Source: Mycolicibacterium komossense (lineage in GTDB: Bacteria > Actinomycetota > Actinomycetes > Mycobacteriales > Mycobacteriaceae). From it: 64,000 nucleotides of DNA. The stretch covers positions 248,509 through 312,508 of the forward strand of contig NZ_JACKTY010000033.1 in the NCBI RefSeq assembly GCF_025822605.1, read 5' to 3'. The notes beneath the pieces were generated by a model that searched no databases, was not told the DNA's origin, and saw only the letters and a program-made list of their open reading frames with translations. The translations under genes and the position numbers were made by a program. Within the stretch, counting starts at the first letter, position 1. Each line of letters starts with the position of its first letter. This document shows, piece after piece, positions 16,780-24,617 of this stretch.

Positions 16780-17277
16780 TCACTGTTCGGGCGCGGTGGA
16801 CCCGGCCAGCGGCATCGGGGGCATGCCGAGCTTGCGGTGATCCCAGGAGCGGGTGCGCGCGGTGCCCAGTCGCACTGCGACCCGCTTGTTCATCATCATG
16901 TCGACACCCGGTTTCATCTCGTCGGTGTACGGCCCCGTGTAGCGCTCCCAGACGCTCACCCCGACCCGGAAGATGGTGTCGGGGTCGTCGACGATCTCGG
17001 CGGTTCCTTCGAAGGACACTCCGCGCAGGGTGTCGTAGGTGTCGCCGTCCTCGATCAGGAACGTAAACCGCGAATCCCGCAGCAAGTTGACGGCTTTCTG
17101 AGATTTGGCCTTTGTCTCCAGCCAGATCTCACCGTCCAGGACGCCGTACCACATGGCGACGAGGTGCGGCAGTCCCGTCGCGCCGATCGTGGCCAGAGTG
17201 CCGGTGCGACTGGTGTTGACGAAATCGGTGATTTCGTCGTCCGACATGACGATCCGATCGCGCTGATTGGTTCCCAT
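16780..17277 (-). CDS. Pyridoxamine 5'-phosphate oxidase-fold protein (putative F420/flavin-binding)
   Basis: 165 aa split-barrel protein. The pattern TGTLATIGATGLPHLVAMWY, the WLETKAKSQKAVNLLRD segment and a GVSFEGTAEIVDDPD strand fit the PNPOx/F420-dependent reductase superfamily abundant in mycobacteria. It corresponds to Rv2991 by position beside gltX. Cofactor choice (F420, FMN or haem) cannot be read with certainty. Its 3' end faces the tRNA terminator. The start at 17277 is upstream of the conserved core; an internal ATG at residue 11 is an alternative. Confidence 0.85.
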   Translation of the reverse strand: MGTNQRDRIVMSDDEITDFVNTSRTGTLATIGATGLPHLVAMWYGVLDGEIWLETKAKSQKAVNLLRDSRFTFLIEDGDTYDTLRGVSFEGTAEIVDDPDTIFRVGVSVWERYTGPYTDEMKPGVDMMMNKRVAVRLGTARTRSWDHRKLGMPPMPLAGSTAPEQ

Positions 17278-17341
17278 GGCGTCAGTTTGTCAGGTGCGGG
17301 TCAGAGCAAGCCGGGTCGGGGTTCTACCGGCTCCCGCGCGG

Positions 17342-17752
17342 CTACGGGATCGGACCCGACACCGTGACGGCGGGCCGGCTCAAGTCGGCTCTGAGCACCT
17401 CGACCCGTGCCGCGGCGGTGCGCCGAACTGTGTCGGCGGCCCGCCGGGTCGCGGTGAACCGGGTGGTGATCCCCACGGTGGCGGGCGAGAGCTGCTCAGA
17501 GCTCAGCGAGTCGATCGTGATCCCGCGCCGGTGCAGATCCGAGGCGAAGCGCAGCAGCGCTTGAGTGTGATCCTGCGAACCGATCTCCACGGTGAGGGTG
17601 TGCGCCCAGGCAGGTTCGGTCCCGGCTGTTTCGCGAGGGTAGCCGGACGCGCGAGGGTAGCCGGACACAAAGGTCGTCGCCACGCCACGCCCGCCGCGGA
17701 GGTCGCTCGCCGGCGGGTCTTCCTGGACCTGACAGGTCATCTGGGGGCTCAT
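17342..17752 (-). CDS. Stand-alone ACT-domain-like protein at the end of the gamma-glutamyl operon
   Basis: 136 aa. Residues about 48-125 (HTLTVEIGSQDHTQALLRFA ... RRGITIDSLSSEQL ... VGITTRFTATRRAADTVR) have the beta-alpha-beta-beta-alpha-beta pattern and wording of ACT domains such as IlvN. The N-terminal 45 residues are low-complexity and include a six-residue tandem duplication (GYPRAS/GYPRET). The ATG overlaps the aldehyde dehydrogenase stop as ATGA, so it is translationally coupled to the catabolic operon. A ligand-sensing or allosteric role is inferred only. No enzyme domain is attached. Confidence 0.6.
   Translation of the reverse strand: MSPQMTCQVQEDPPASDLRGGRGVATTFVSGYPRASGYPRETAGTEPAWAHTLTVEIGSQDHTQALLRFASDLHRRGITIDSLSSEQLSPATVGITTRFTATRRAADTVRRTAAARVEVLRADLSRPAVTVSGPIP
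17632..17666. repeat. 18-bp-period tandem duplication inside the ACT-like gene
   Basis: CGCGAGGGTAGCCGGAC occurs at 17632-17648 and again at 17650-17666. It preserves frame and adds six residues to the N-terminal linker, which suggests a recent slippage duplication in an unconstrained region. Confidence 0.85.
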
Positions 17753-19230
17753 ATCGGCAGGCCCGCGCGTTCGACGCCGACGATCCGAGCGCCCCGGAAG
17801 AACCGCAGCAGCTCGGCGTCACCGTGTGCGCCGACACCGCTGCCGCCCCAGAAGCCCTGAGTGGAATCGGGGGTCAGGTCGAGCACACTGGTGCCATTGA
17901 CCTTGACTTCGCCGCAGTCCAGCTCCGCGCCGAGCTCGAGCGCGGCGTCGAGGTCGGCGCTGAACACGTAACCGGCCAGGCCGGTGCTGCGGGAATTCGC
18001 CAGTTCCAATGCTTCTGCGTCACCGGATACCCGGTGCACGGTGAGTACCGGGCCGAAGATCTCGTCGACGGTGAGGTCGGTTGGGGCGTTGTCGATGACG
18101 ACGGGTGGCGCAAACCAGCCCGGCAATTGGGGTCGCGCGGTCACGTCGTGCACCGTGCCGCCGGCCGCGGCGAGTTTCTCGACGGCGGCCGTGACGTGCT
18201 GGTACTGCGCCGAATGTGCTTGCGGGCCCATTGTGGACGTGCTGTCCAGGCAGTGGCCCAGCCGGATTTCTCGCAAGCGATCGAGAAGAGCGTCGACGAG
18301 CGCGTCATGCTTGCCGGCTACCACGGCGACGCTTCCGGGGCTCTCACACCATTGTCCGTTGAGTTTGGTGAAGCCACTGACCAACGCGTCGGCCGTGGCG
18401 TCGATATCGCAGTCGGCCCGGACGATCGCGGGGTTGTTGCTGCCGAGTTCTAGTTGCAGCGCCTTGCAGTCTGCGGCCCCGGCCCGCGCCACGGCCAGGC
18501 CCGCCACGCGTCCGCCGGTGAAGGACAACGCCCGGATGCGCGGGTCCGCCGCCAGCTGTTGGCCGACGTCCGCCCCACCGTGCACCAGTTGGAAGGTCGC
18601 CGACGGCAATCCGGCTTCGTCGATGGCGCGTTGCATGGCTTCGGCGAACAGGACTGCACCCGACGGTGCCCAATGCGACGGTTTGGCGATCACCGGGGCG
18701 CCGGCGGCGAGTGCGAAGGCAGTCTTCTTGGCGGTGACGAAAGTGGGTGCGTTCCACGGTGAAATCACGGCGGCAGGTCCCCACGGTAGGAACCGCAGTC
18801 GCACAGCAGCATCGGTTCCGGCCGAGTCGAGCTCGCCCGGGTCGCGTTCGAGGTGCGTCGCCGCCGAGTGCAGCGCATCGGACAAGCCCGCGGCGAACAT
18901 GGTGGTCACCGAGAGCAGGACACCGGTATTGATGGCATCGCAGCGGGCGATGTCCGCGGAGCCTTCGGTGAGTAGTTCGGCGGCCCGGCGGAGCACGGCG
19001 GCACGGGTCGCGGCCGGTGCCTTGCGCCACGTGCCTGCCCGGTGCAGTGCCGCGGCGGCGGCGATCGCGTGGTCGACGCGGGTCGCGGCCGTCTGCCGCT
19101 GGCGTTGCAGCGGCTGCCCACTGTTCGGGTCGGTCAGGTCGGCGCCGAGATCACCTTCGGCGACCGACCACTGGCCGTCGACCAGATCTCGTTGAATGGT
19201 GAGTTCGATTGCGCTCGTCGTCACAGCCAT
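17749..19230 (-). CDS. Aldehyde dehydrogenase (NAD(P)+), putative gamma-glutamyl-aminoaldehyde dehydrogenase
   Basis: 493 aa ALDH superfamily. Visible elements: PWNAPTFVTAKK and the AKPSHWAPSG cofactor lysine region, SFTGGRVAG, the general-base Glu261 in LELGSNNPAI, catalytic Cys295 in NGQWCESPG, and EIFGPVLTVHRV. Start is the ATG at 19230 (MAVTTSAIEL) with an AGAGAGG ribosome-binding site; the open frame extends to 19401 through a spacer. In the operon it would oxidise the aldehyde made by the SDR or an oxidase to the gamma-glutamyl amino acid, as PuuC does in the Puu pathway. That substrate assignment is inferred from neighbours. Confidence 0.88.
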   Translation of the reverse strand: MAVTTSAIELTIQRDLVDGQWSVAEGDLGADLTDPNSGQPLQRQRQTAATRVDHAIAAAAALHRAGTWRKAPAATRAAVLRRAAELLTEGSADIARCDAINTGVLLSVTTMFAAGLSDALHSAATHLERDPGELDSAGTDAAVRLRFLPWGPAAVISPWNAPTFVTAKKTAFALAAGAPVIAKPSHWAPSGAVLFAEAMQRAIDEAGLPSATFQLVHGGADVGQQLAADPRIRALSFTGGRVAGLAVARAGAADCKALQLELGSNNPAIVRADCDIDATADALVSGFTKLNGQWCESPGSVAVVAGKHDALVDALLDRLREIRLGHCLDSTSTMGPQAHSAQYQHVTAAVEKLAAAGGTVHDVTARPQLPGWFAPPVVIDNAPTDLTVDEIFGPVLTVHRVSGDAEALELANSRSTGLAGYVFSADLDAALELGAELDCGEVKVNGTSVLDLTPDSTQGFWGGSGVGAHGDAELLRFFRGARIVGVERAGLPI

Positions 19231-19315
19231 GGGCCTCTCTCGTCGGCGACGGAACGCGCGAGTCATCGCGGCGGCACCGATCAGGGGTGCCGCCGACACG
19301 CGCGGTGGGAATGTC

Positions 19316-20671
19316 CTAGATGTTCTCCAGATAACGGTCACGGTCCCAGTCGGAAACCGACCGTAGGAACTGCAGCCACTCGTGTCGGGCGACCGCGGCA
19401 TAGTGCGCGGTCACCTCTTTGTCGAAACTGCTTGCAGCAAAAGAGCTTTGAGCAAGTCGCTCGGCAGCGTCACCGAGGGTCATCGGAAGTTCGTCGCGCC
19501 GGTCGGCATAACCGTTACCCTGGCACGGCTCGCCGGGGTCGGTATTGCGGGTGATGCCGTCGCGCATGCTGGCTAGGACCGCGGCCGAGGCGAGGTAGGG
19601 GTTGACGTCGGCTCCAGGCAGCCGCATCTCCAGGCGATTTGCCGACGGGGCACCGGTGATGAGCCGGCACGTCGTCGTGCGGTTGTCGAACCCCCAGGTG
19701 AGGCCGTTGCCCGCGAAGTCCTGGCTGATGATCCGGCGCATCGAGTTGACCGTCGGTGCGTAGAACAGCATCAGGTCACCGACGTGATCCAGCACGCCCC
19801 CCACCGCATGACGCAACATGGGGCTGACGGTCTGTGGATCTTCGGCGTCATAGAGCGGAAAGCCGCCGTCGGCACTTTGCATCGAGGCATGCACGTGACA
19901 GGACGAGCCCATGCCGTCGGTGAGCGGCCGCGGCATGAATGTGGCGGTCATCCCGTGCGATCGGGCGAGGTCGATGACCGCACTCTTGAACAGCACATGG
20001 CGATCGGCGGTCTCGAGGGCGTCGGCGTACTCGAGGTTGATCTCCCATTGCCCCAGGCCGTATTCCGCCTGGGCGACCTCGACCGGTATTCCGCTGTCCT
20101 CCAATGCGTTGCGCACCGCCCTGAAGAACGGCTCCATGGCGTTGCCGGCCCCGATGGCATAGTCGGACCGCGCCAGGGTGGTCGGTTCCAGGTCGCGATA
20201 CCCGGTGCGCCGCAGTTCGTCCGGAGTCCCGCGGTAAAGATGGAACTCCAGTTCGGTGGCGGTGTAGGCGATGAGTCGCTGGGCTTCGAGCTGTTCGGTC
20301 TGGCGGCGCAATATGGTCCGCGGAGCCAGAGACAGTGGTTCACCGGTGTGTTCGTCCACCGAGTCGGCCAGGCAGATCGCCGTGCCCTCGAGCCACGCGG
20401 CGCGGCGCAGTGTCTTCAGATCCGGCAGCAGCCGGAAGTCATGCCAACCGGTGTGTGCCCCCGCGAAGTCGACCTGAAGCGTGTCCATGTCCTGGTCCAC
20501 ATCCCAGGCGTAGACACAGCTGCACACGTGCAGGCCGGATTCGATGATCCGGTCGAAGGAGCGGACCGGCATGCGCTTGCCGAAGAGCCGGCCGTACAGG
20601 TCGATTCCGGCGACGACGACGGTGTCGATGCCGGACCGGCGCAATTCAGTGATGTCGAGCACAGCGTTCAT
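19316..20671 (-). CDS. Glutamine synthetase-like gamma-glutamylamide ligase (PuuA/GlnA3-GlnA4/IpuC type)
   Basis: 451 aa of the glutamine synthetase superfamily: TATELEFHLY (metal-binding Glu), AEYGLGQWEINLEYADAL, the ATP/Glu-binding FMPRPLTDGMGSSCHVH, and NRLEMRLPGADVNPYLA. The C-terminal adenylylation segment of true GlnA is not evident. Together with a gamma-glutamyl hydrolase, aldehyde dehydrogenase and amino-acid permease next door, this fits ligation of glutamate to an amine for catabolism, not nitrogen assimilation. The ATG at 20671 overlaps the SDR stop (ATGA); a GTG at 20683 is the alternative. Amine specificity is unknown. Confidence 0.85.
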   Translation of the reverse strand: MNAVLDITELRRSGIDTVVVAGIDLYGRLFGKRMPVRSFDRIIESGLHVCSCVYAWDVDQDMDTLQVDFAGAHTGWHDFRLLPDLKTLRRAAWLEGTAICLADSVDEHTGEPLSLAPRTILRRQTEQLEAQRLIAYTATELEFHLYRGTPDELRRTGYRDLEPTTLARSDYAIGAGNAMEPFFRAVRNALEDSGIPVEVAQAEYGLGQWEINLEYADALETADRHVLFKSAVIDLARSHGMTATFMPRPLTDGMGSSCHVHASMQSADGGFPLYDAEDPQTVSPMLRHAVGGVLDHVGDLMLFYAPTVNSMRRIISQDFAGNGLTWGFDNRTTTCRLITGAPSANRLEMRLPGADVNPYLASAAVLASMRDGITRNTDPGEPCQGNGYADRRDELPMTLGDAAERLAQSSFAASSFDKEVTAHYAAVARHEWLQFLRSVSDWDRDRYLENI

Positions 20672-21438
20672 CGTGTCAGCCACCCGCCGTCGACGGGCAG
20701 TTGTACGCCACTGATATATGACGCGTCGTCAGAAAGCAGGAATGACACTGCGGCCGCCATGTCGGCCGGGGCGCCGAGACGCTTGACCAGCAGTCGCGAG
20801 TCCATCACCGCCATCACTTCTGGCGAATTCAGGTCGACACCGGGCAGGAAGTTGGTGGGCACGGGGCCGGGTGCGATCGCGTTGACTCGCACGTTGTAGC
20901 GGGACAACTCGACGGCAAGGGCCTTGGTCAACATCTTCACGCCGCCCTTGGAGGCGTTGTAGTGCACCTGGGCGAAGCCTTGCGACGACACGACGACGTC
21001 GGCCTCGACGGTGGACAGATTGACCACCGCTCCGCGGTTGGCGTTGCGGAAGTAGGGAATGGCTAGTTGAGTGGTGATGTAGACGCCTTTGAGGTTGACG
21101 TCGAGCACCAGGTCCCACTCTTCGTCGGTCAGGTCTTCCAGTGACGACATCGTGATCAGGCCGGCGTTGTTGACCAGGTAGTCGAATCGCTGCCATTCGG
21201 TGGCGGTGGCCTCCAGTGCGGCGGCGACGGCCGTGCGGTCGCGGACATCGGCTACCAGGGCCAGCGCATGGCCGCCGGCCTCGCGAATGGTGTCGGCGGT
21301 TTCCTGGGCGTGGGCCTGGTTGATGTCGACGCAGGCCACCTTGGCGCCGTCGGCGGCCAGCCTGGTCGCGATGGCGCGGCCGATTCCGGAGCCTGCGCCC
21401 GTGACGAAGGCGACGCGATCCTCATGCGTTAACGACAT
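20668..21438 (-). CDS. Short-chain dehydrogenase/reductase (SDR), putative alcohol-oxidising step
   Basis: 256 aa classical SDR. Motifs: FVTGAGSGIGRAIA (cofactor loop), an Asp at the end of strand 2 (ACVDINQ, NAD preference), NNAG, catalytic YNASKGG and the terminal GVQLPVDGGW. An AGGAGG ribosome-binding site precedes the ATG at 21438; the open frame upstream of that lies in the hydrolase gene. It takes the place that a flavin oxidase (PuuB) has in the classical Puu operon, which hints that the substrate is a gamma-glutamylated amino alcohol. It overlaps both flanking genes, so co-expression is near certain. Confidence 0.88.
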   Translation of the reverse strand: MSLTHEDRVAFVTGAGSGIGRAIATRLAADGAKVACVDINQAHAQETADTIREAGGHALALVADVRDRTAVAAALEATATEWQRFDYLVNNAGLITMSSLEDLTDEEWDLVLDVNLKGVYITTQLAIPYFRNANRGAVVNLSTVEADVVVSSQGFAQVHYNASKGGVKMLTKALAVELSRYNVRVNAIAPGPVPTNFLPGVDLNSPEVMAVMDSRLLVKRLGAPADMAAAVSFLLSDDASYISGVQLPVDGGWLTR

Positions 21439-22207
21439 TTTCCTCCTGCTTTCTTGCGGTGGTCGTGGTGTTTCGAAGCCGGGCGTTGTCGATGAGCCAG
21501 CCGAACAGCGGGTCGGTCCCGTCGAGCATTTCGGGGTGCCACTGGACGCCGACGACGGGGGCGTCGACTGCCTGGATGGCTTCGACGACGCCGTCGGGCG
21601 CACGCCCGGTGACGACGAGTCCGGTGCCGGATTCGGCTACTGCCTGGTGGTGCAGGCTGTTGACCGTGATCCGTGGACCGAACAGTTCGTAGGGGATGGA
21701 TCCCTCGACGAGATCGACGGGGTGCGCACGATGCTGGCGCGGGTAGCCGAGAAAGCTGTGTGCTTCGCCGGAGTCATTCGGCAGGTGGGCGACGAGAGTG
21801 CCGCCTCTGCTGACGTTGATCAGCTGAGTGCCGCGGCAGATGCCGAGGACTGGTATGCCGCGCGCCCACGCGGCGTCGAGCAGCGCTAGTTCGAACTCGT
21901 CGCGCCAGGGTTCCAGTTCACTCGCGTGGGGGCCGGGTGCGGCGCCATAGCGGCGGGGGTCGACGTCCGCTCCGCCCGAGAGTACGAGCCCGTCCAACTG
22001 TTCGACGACCGCGACGGGATCGCACTCCATGCTCAGCAGCAGCGGAATCCCACCGGCCTGGGCGATGGCCGCGGAGTAGTCGACGAAGAACGTCTCGACG
22101 AGGGCGTCGCGAACCACCGGTACGAAGCCCGTGCCAGCGGTTTGGCGGCGGCCGGTGAGCCCAATCATGGGAGGGCGCCCGATGTGATCGTCGACATACT
22201 GGAGCAT
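21422..22207 (-). CDS. Gamma-glutamyl-gamma-aminobutyrate hydrolase-like (PuuD family, class I glutamine amidotransferase fold)
   Basis: About 261 aa, peptidase C26/GATase1 family. The nucleophile Cys sits in VLGICRGTQLINV, the His-Glu pair in VGVQWHPEM, and SGGADVDPRRYG is the PuuD-type loop. It would release glutamate from the oxidised gamma-glutamyl product, closing the pathway. The ATG at 22207 is preferred because it lies just downstream of a TTGACG-17-TAACGT promoter; an ATG at 22243 would lie inside the operator. First gene of the minus-strand operon puuD-SDR-GS-ALDH-ACT. Confidence 0.87.
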   Translation of the reverse strand: MLQYVDDHIGRPPMIGLTGRRQTAGTGFVPVVRDALVETFFVDYSAAIAQAGGIPLLLSMECDPVAVVEQLDGLVLSGGADVDPRRYGAAPGPHASELEPWRDEFELALLDAAWARGIPVLGICRGTQLINVSRGGTLVAHLPNDSGEAHSFLGYPRQHRAHPVDLVEGSIPYELFGPRITVNSLHHQAVAESGTGLVVTGRAPDGVVEAIQAVDAPVVGVQWHPEMLDGTDPLFGWLIDNARLRNTTTTARKQEENVVNA

Positions 22208-22214
22208 TGGACCT

Positions 22215-22257
22215 ACGTTAGAACCATTGATTCGTTTCGTCAATATGGATCTAACGT
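22215..22257. promoter_or_regulatory. Divergent promoter/operator: 13-bp inverted repeats 17 nt apart
   Basis: ACGTTAGAACCAT (22215-22227) and ATGGATCTAACGT (22245-22257) are inverted repeats with a single mismatch. For the minus-strand operon, TTGACG (22243-22238) and TAACGT (22220-22215) form a promoter with a 17-bp spacer; the left half-site covers its -10. The right half-site covers the promoter region of the FadR-type gene on the + strand. A regulator bound here would block both directions, so autorepression is expected. Confidence 0.78.
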
Positions 22258-22272
22258 TCTACCTTGATACCT

Positions 22273-22992
22273 ATGGAGCTAGACCTGGGAAATCCCACCG
22301 TGAGCGGTGATATCGCGGCGCGGCTGCGCGCGCTGATACATGCGGGTGATCTCGGCCCGGGTGATCGGCTGGCCTCCGAGCGCGAGTTGGCCAAGCAGCT
22401 GGGGGTGGGCCGGGTCAGTATCCGGGAAGCGCTCCGGCTGCTCCAGGCGCGGGGCTATGTGGAGGTGCGCCGCGGCGCCACCGGGGGAACGTTCGTCACC
22501 CAACTAGATGAGCCTTACCAGGACTGGCTCCGGCAGATGCGGGCAAGCGTCAACGACATCAGCGACATCCTCGACTTGCGAGTCGGTCTGGAGGGCCGAG
22601 CGGCGGCACTGGCCGCGGTGCGGCGAACCGACGAGCAGTTGGCGGTGATGCGGTCGGCGATCGATGAATTGACCGACGCCGACTCGCGGGTGTCCTTCCG
22701 TAACTCCGACGCCCGATTCCACGGTGCCCTGGCGCAGGCCTCGGCCAACCCGAGACTGGAGTCCGCGATCGCACGGGCGCGCGGGGAAATGTTCGCGCCG
22801 CTCGACAAATTGGTCTTCACCGAGACCGTGGAGTCGACGAGGGTCGGCCATCTCGCGATCTATGAGGCTGTCCGGGATCAGGACCCCAAGAGGGCAACCC
22901 AAGCGGTCGACGACCACCTCGAACAGACTCGCCGCGAGCTGGGTCAGGTGATCGGCGACGACGGGCCTGCCGGCCCGTCGTCGCAAGCCTGA
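22273..22992 (+). CDS. GntR/FadR-family transcriptional regulator of the gamma-glutamyl cluster
   Basis: 239 aa: N-terminal winged helix (DRLASERELAKQLGVGRVSIREALRLLQARG, with wing YVEVRRGATGGTFV) and a C-terminal all-helical FCD ligand-binding domain (DLRVGLEGRAAALAA ... NSDARFHGALAQASANPRL). FCD regulators usually respond to carboxylic acids or amino-acid-like ligands through a metal-binding His set. It is divergent from the catabolic operon across the dyad at 22215-22257 and convergent with the permease. ATG 22273 is taken as the start; TTG 22264 is possible. Local repressor role inferred. Confidence 0.88.
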   Translation: MELDLGNPTVSGDIAARLRALIHAGDLGPGDRLASERELAKQLGVGRVSIREALRLLQARGYVEVRRGATGGTFVTQLDEPYQDWLRQMRASVNDISDILDLRVGLEGRAAALAAVRRTDEQLAVMRSAIDELTDADSRVSFRNSDARFHGALAQASANPRLESAIARARGEMFAPLDKLVFTETVESTRVGHLAIYEAVRDQDPKRATQAVDDHLEQTRRELGQVIGDDGPAGPSSQA

Positions 22993-23000
22993 GCCCGTCG

Positions 23001-24491
23001 TTACTCGCTGCGGGTCGGGGCGGTCGTGGTGGCATCGACCGCCGATTCGGCGACCTCGCCGATCCCGAAGATATCCAGGCTGGTGCGCTGCTTGCGGACG
23101 GAGCCGATGATGAAACCGATGACCGCGACGACGGCCAGCAGCCACGGCAGGTTGTTGACGATCGCCGAATCCGTTCCGGTCAGCAGCGGATAGTTGTCGA
23201 TGATCAGGAAGCAGACGGAGAACAGGCCGATGGCGGCCAGCCCGGGTGCCACGAAATGGGTCCACCAGTGCCGGTCTGGGCGCCGGGCGAAGAAGCCGAT
23301 CACGGCGATCGAGGTCATCCCCATGAGTGCGATCACTCCGAGAGCGCCCAAGCCCGCCGTTTGGTTGCCGAGATCGAGGTAGGGATCGGCCCCTGCCAAT
23401 GAATACCCTGCCACTGCCACGGCGATCAGCGCGGCCTGGGCGCAGGCCGCGACGTGCGGAGTCTGGAAGCGCCGGTGCGTACGTCCGAGTGCGCGCGGCA
23501 GGACGCCCTCGCGGCCGAACGCCATCAGATACCGAGTTGCCATGCCGTGCAGCGCGAACAGCACCGCGATCAGGCTGGTCAGCAGGAGCCAGCTCATGGC
23601 ATGCACTGCCCAGCCGCCGAGAACGCCTCCAGCCGCGTTGAATACGAAGTTCCCGGGGTCGCTGGCGGCAGCCTGTGGTGCCGCGCTCCCTCCGGAAGCG
23701 GCGATCAGCGACCACGAGGACACCAGGTACACGATGCCGATGAACGCGATCGCAAGCTTGGTGGCACGCGGCACCGTTCGCCGTGGGTCTTTGGCTTCTT
23801 CGCCGAAGATCGCGGTGGCTTCGAATCCGATGAATGAGGTGAAGACGAACATGAATCCGATTCCCACCGCGCCACTGAAGATCTGGGTGGGGGAGAAGAC
23901 GTCCATCGGATACGCGGCCGGCCCCTTGGTCACGAACGTCGCCACGTCCACGAGCAGCAGCAGCCCGGTCTCCAGGACAAGCAGCACGCCGAGCAGGCGG
24001 GCATTGATCTCGACGCCGATGATGCCGATGACCAGTGCCAGGGCTAGCAGTCCGAAGGAAAAGAACTGCCAAGGAATATGTAGCCCCAGCTCTGAGGCGA
24101 ATATCTCGTTGGCGAAGTAACCCACCAGACCCACGACATAGAGCACGAGGGCGTTGTAGGCCAAGACGGCGACCAGTCCGGCAGCCATCCCCATCCGTCT
24201 TCCCAGTCCGACGCTCACGTAGGCGAAGAAGGCTCCCGCGTTCGTCACGTGACGGCTCATCGCGGCATAGCCGATGGCGAAGAGTGCGAGCACCAGGGCG
24301 GCGATCAGATAGGCGCCGGGGACACCGATTCCATTGCCCAGCCCCACCGCCAGTGGCATCGCGGTGGCCATCGCAGTCAGCGGCGCGGAGGTGGCGACCA
24401 CCATGAAGACGATGCTGCGCACGCCCATGGCGCCGGCTTTGAGGTGATGTCCGGACGACGCCCCGGATCCGGAAACAAGTGGCTCTGCCAT
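23001..24491 (-). CDS. APC-family amino acid/amine permease
   Basis: About 496 aa with 12 hydrophobic segments. The family start is visible: LKAGAMGVRSIVFMVVATSAPLTAM, then AGAFFAYVSVGLGRRMG and FIGFEATAIFGEEAKDP, typical of the APC superfamily (PuuP-like position). The ATG at 24491 has a GGAG site 8 nt upstream; an in-frame ATG at 24503 is less likely. It lies beyond the regulator gene, in the same orientation as the catabolic operon, and its upstream region carries one half-site of the same operator. It most likely imports the amine substrate. Confidence 0.85.
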   Translation of the reverse strand: MAEPLVSGSGASSGHHLKAGAMGVRSIVFMVVATSAPLTAMATAMPLAVGLGNGIGVPGAYLIAALVLALFAIGYAAMSRHVTNAGAFFAYVSVGLGRRMGMAAGLVAVLAYNALVLYVVGLVGYFANEIFASELGLHIPWQFFSFGLLALALVIGIIGVEINARLLGVLLVLETGLLLLVDVATFVTKGPAAYPMDVFSPTQIFSGAVGIGFMFVFTSFIGFEATAIFGEEAKDPRRTVPRATKLAIAFIGIVYLVSSWSLIAASGGSAAPQAAASDPGNFVFNAAGGVLGGWAVHAMSWLLLTSLIAVLFALHGMATRYLMAFGREGVLPRALGRTHRRFQTPHVAACAQAALIAVAVAGYSLAGADPYLDLGNQTAGLGALGVIALMGMTSIAVIGFFARRPDRHWWTHFVAPGLAAIGLFSVCFLIIDNYPLLTGTDSAIVNNLPWLLAVVAVIGFIIGSVRKQRTSLDIFGIGEVAESAVDATTTAPTRSE

Positions 24492-24528
24492 GAAGAACTC
24501 CATCTTCGTGCTGACGATCAGCGAAGTT

Positions 24529-24540
24529 TGGTTCTAAGGT
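24529..24540. promoter_or_regulatory. Second copy of the FadR-type half-site upstream of the permease
   Basis: TGGTTCTAAGGT matches 11 of 12 positions of the half-site at 22215-22226 (read on the other strand). It is 38 bp upstream of the permease start. No inverted partner is seen at the same spacing. Two TTGACA-like boxes follow at about 24555-24578 on the minus strand. Confidence 0.5.
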
Positions 24541-24617
24541 AGTGCCATTGTCAATATGTCAAACGGAATTGATTGACATCTTTTCCTGCCGCAGTCCGGC
24601 GGGCGTGGGGCGGGCCC

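Noticed and set aside
22504..24072. 522-codon minus-strand frame spanning the FadR-type and permease genes
   Set aside because: It crosses two well-supported genes in different orientations, and its Arg/Pro-rich translation is typical of a frame shadow.
17749..24491. The island as a prophage, integron or transposon
   Set aside because: No integrase, transposase, att-like direct repeats or terminal inverted repeats are visible at its borders. The tRNA genes at 16466-16707 lie nearby, but I could find no duplicated tRNA 3' end on the far side by eye.
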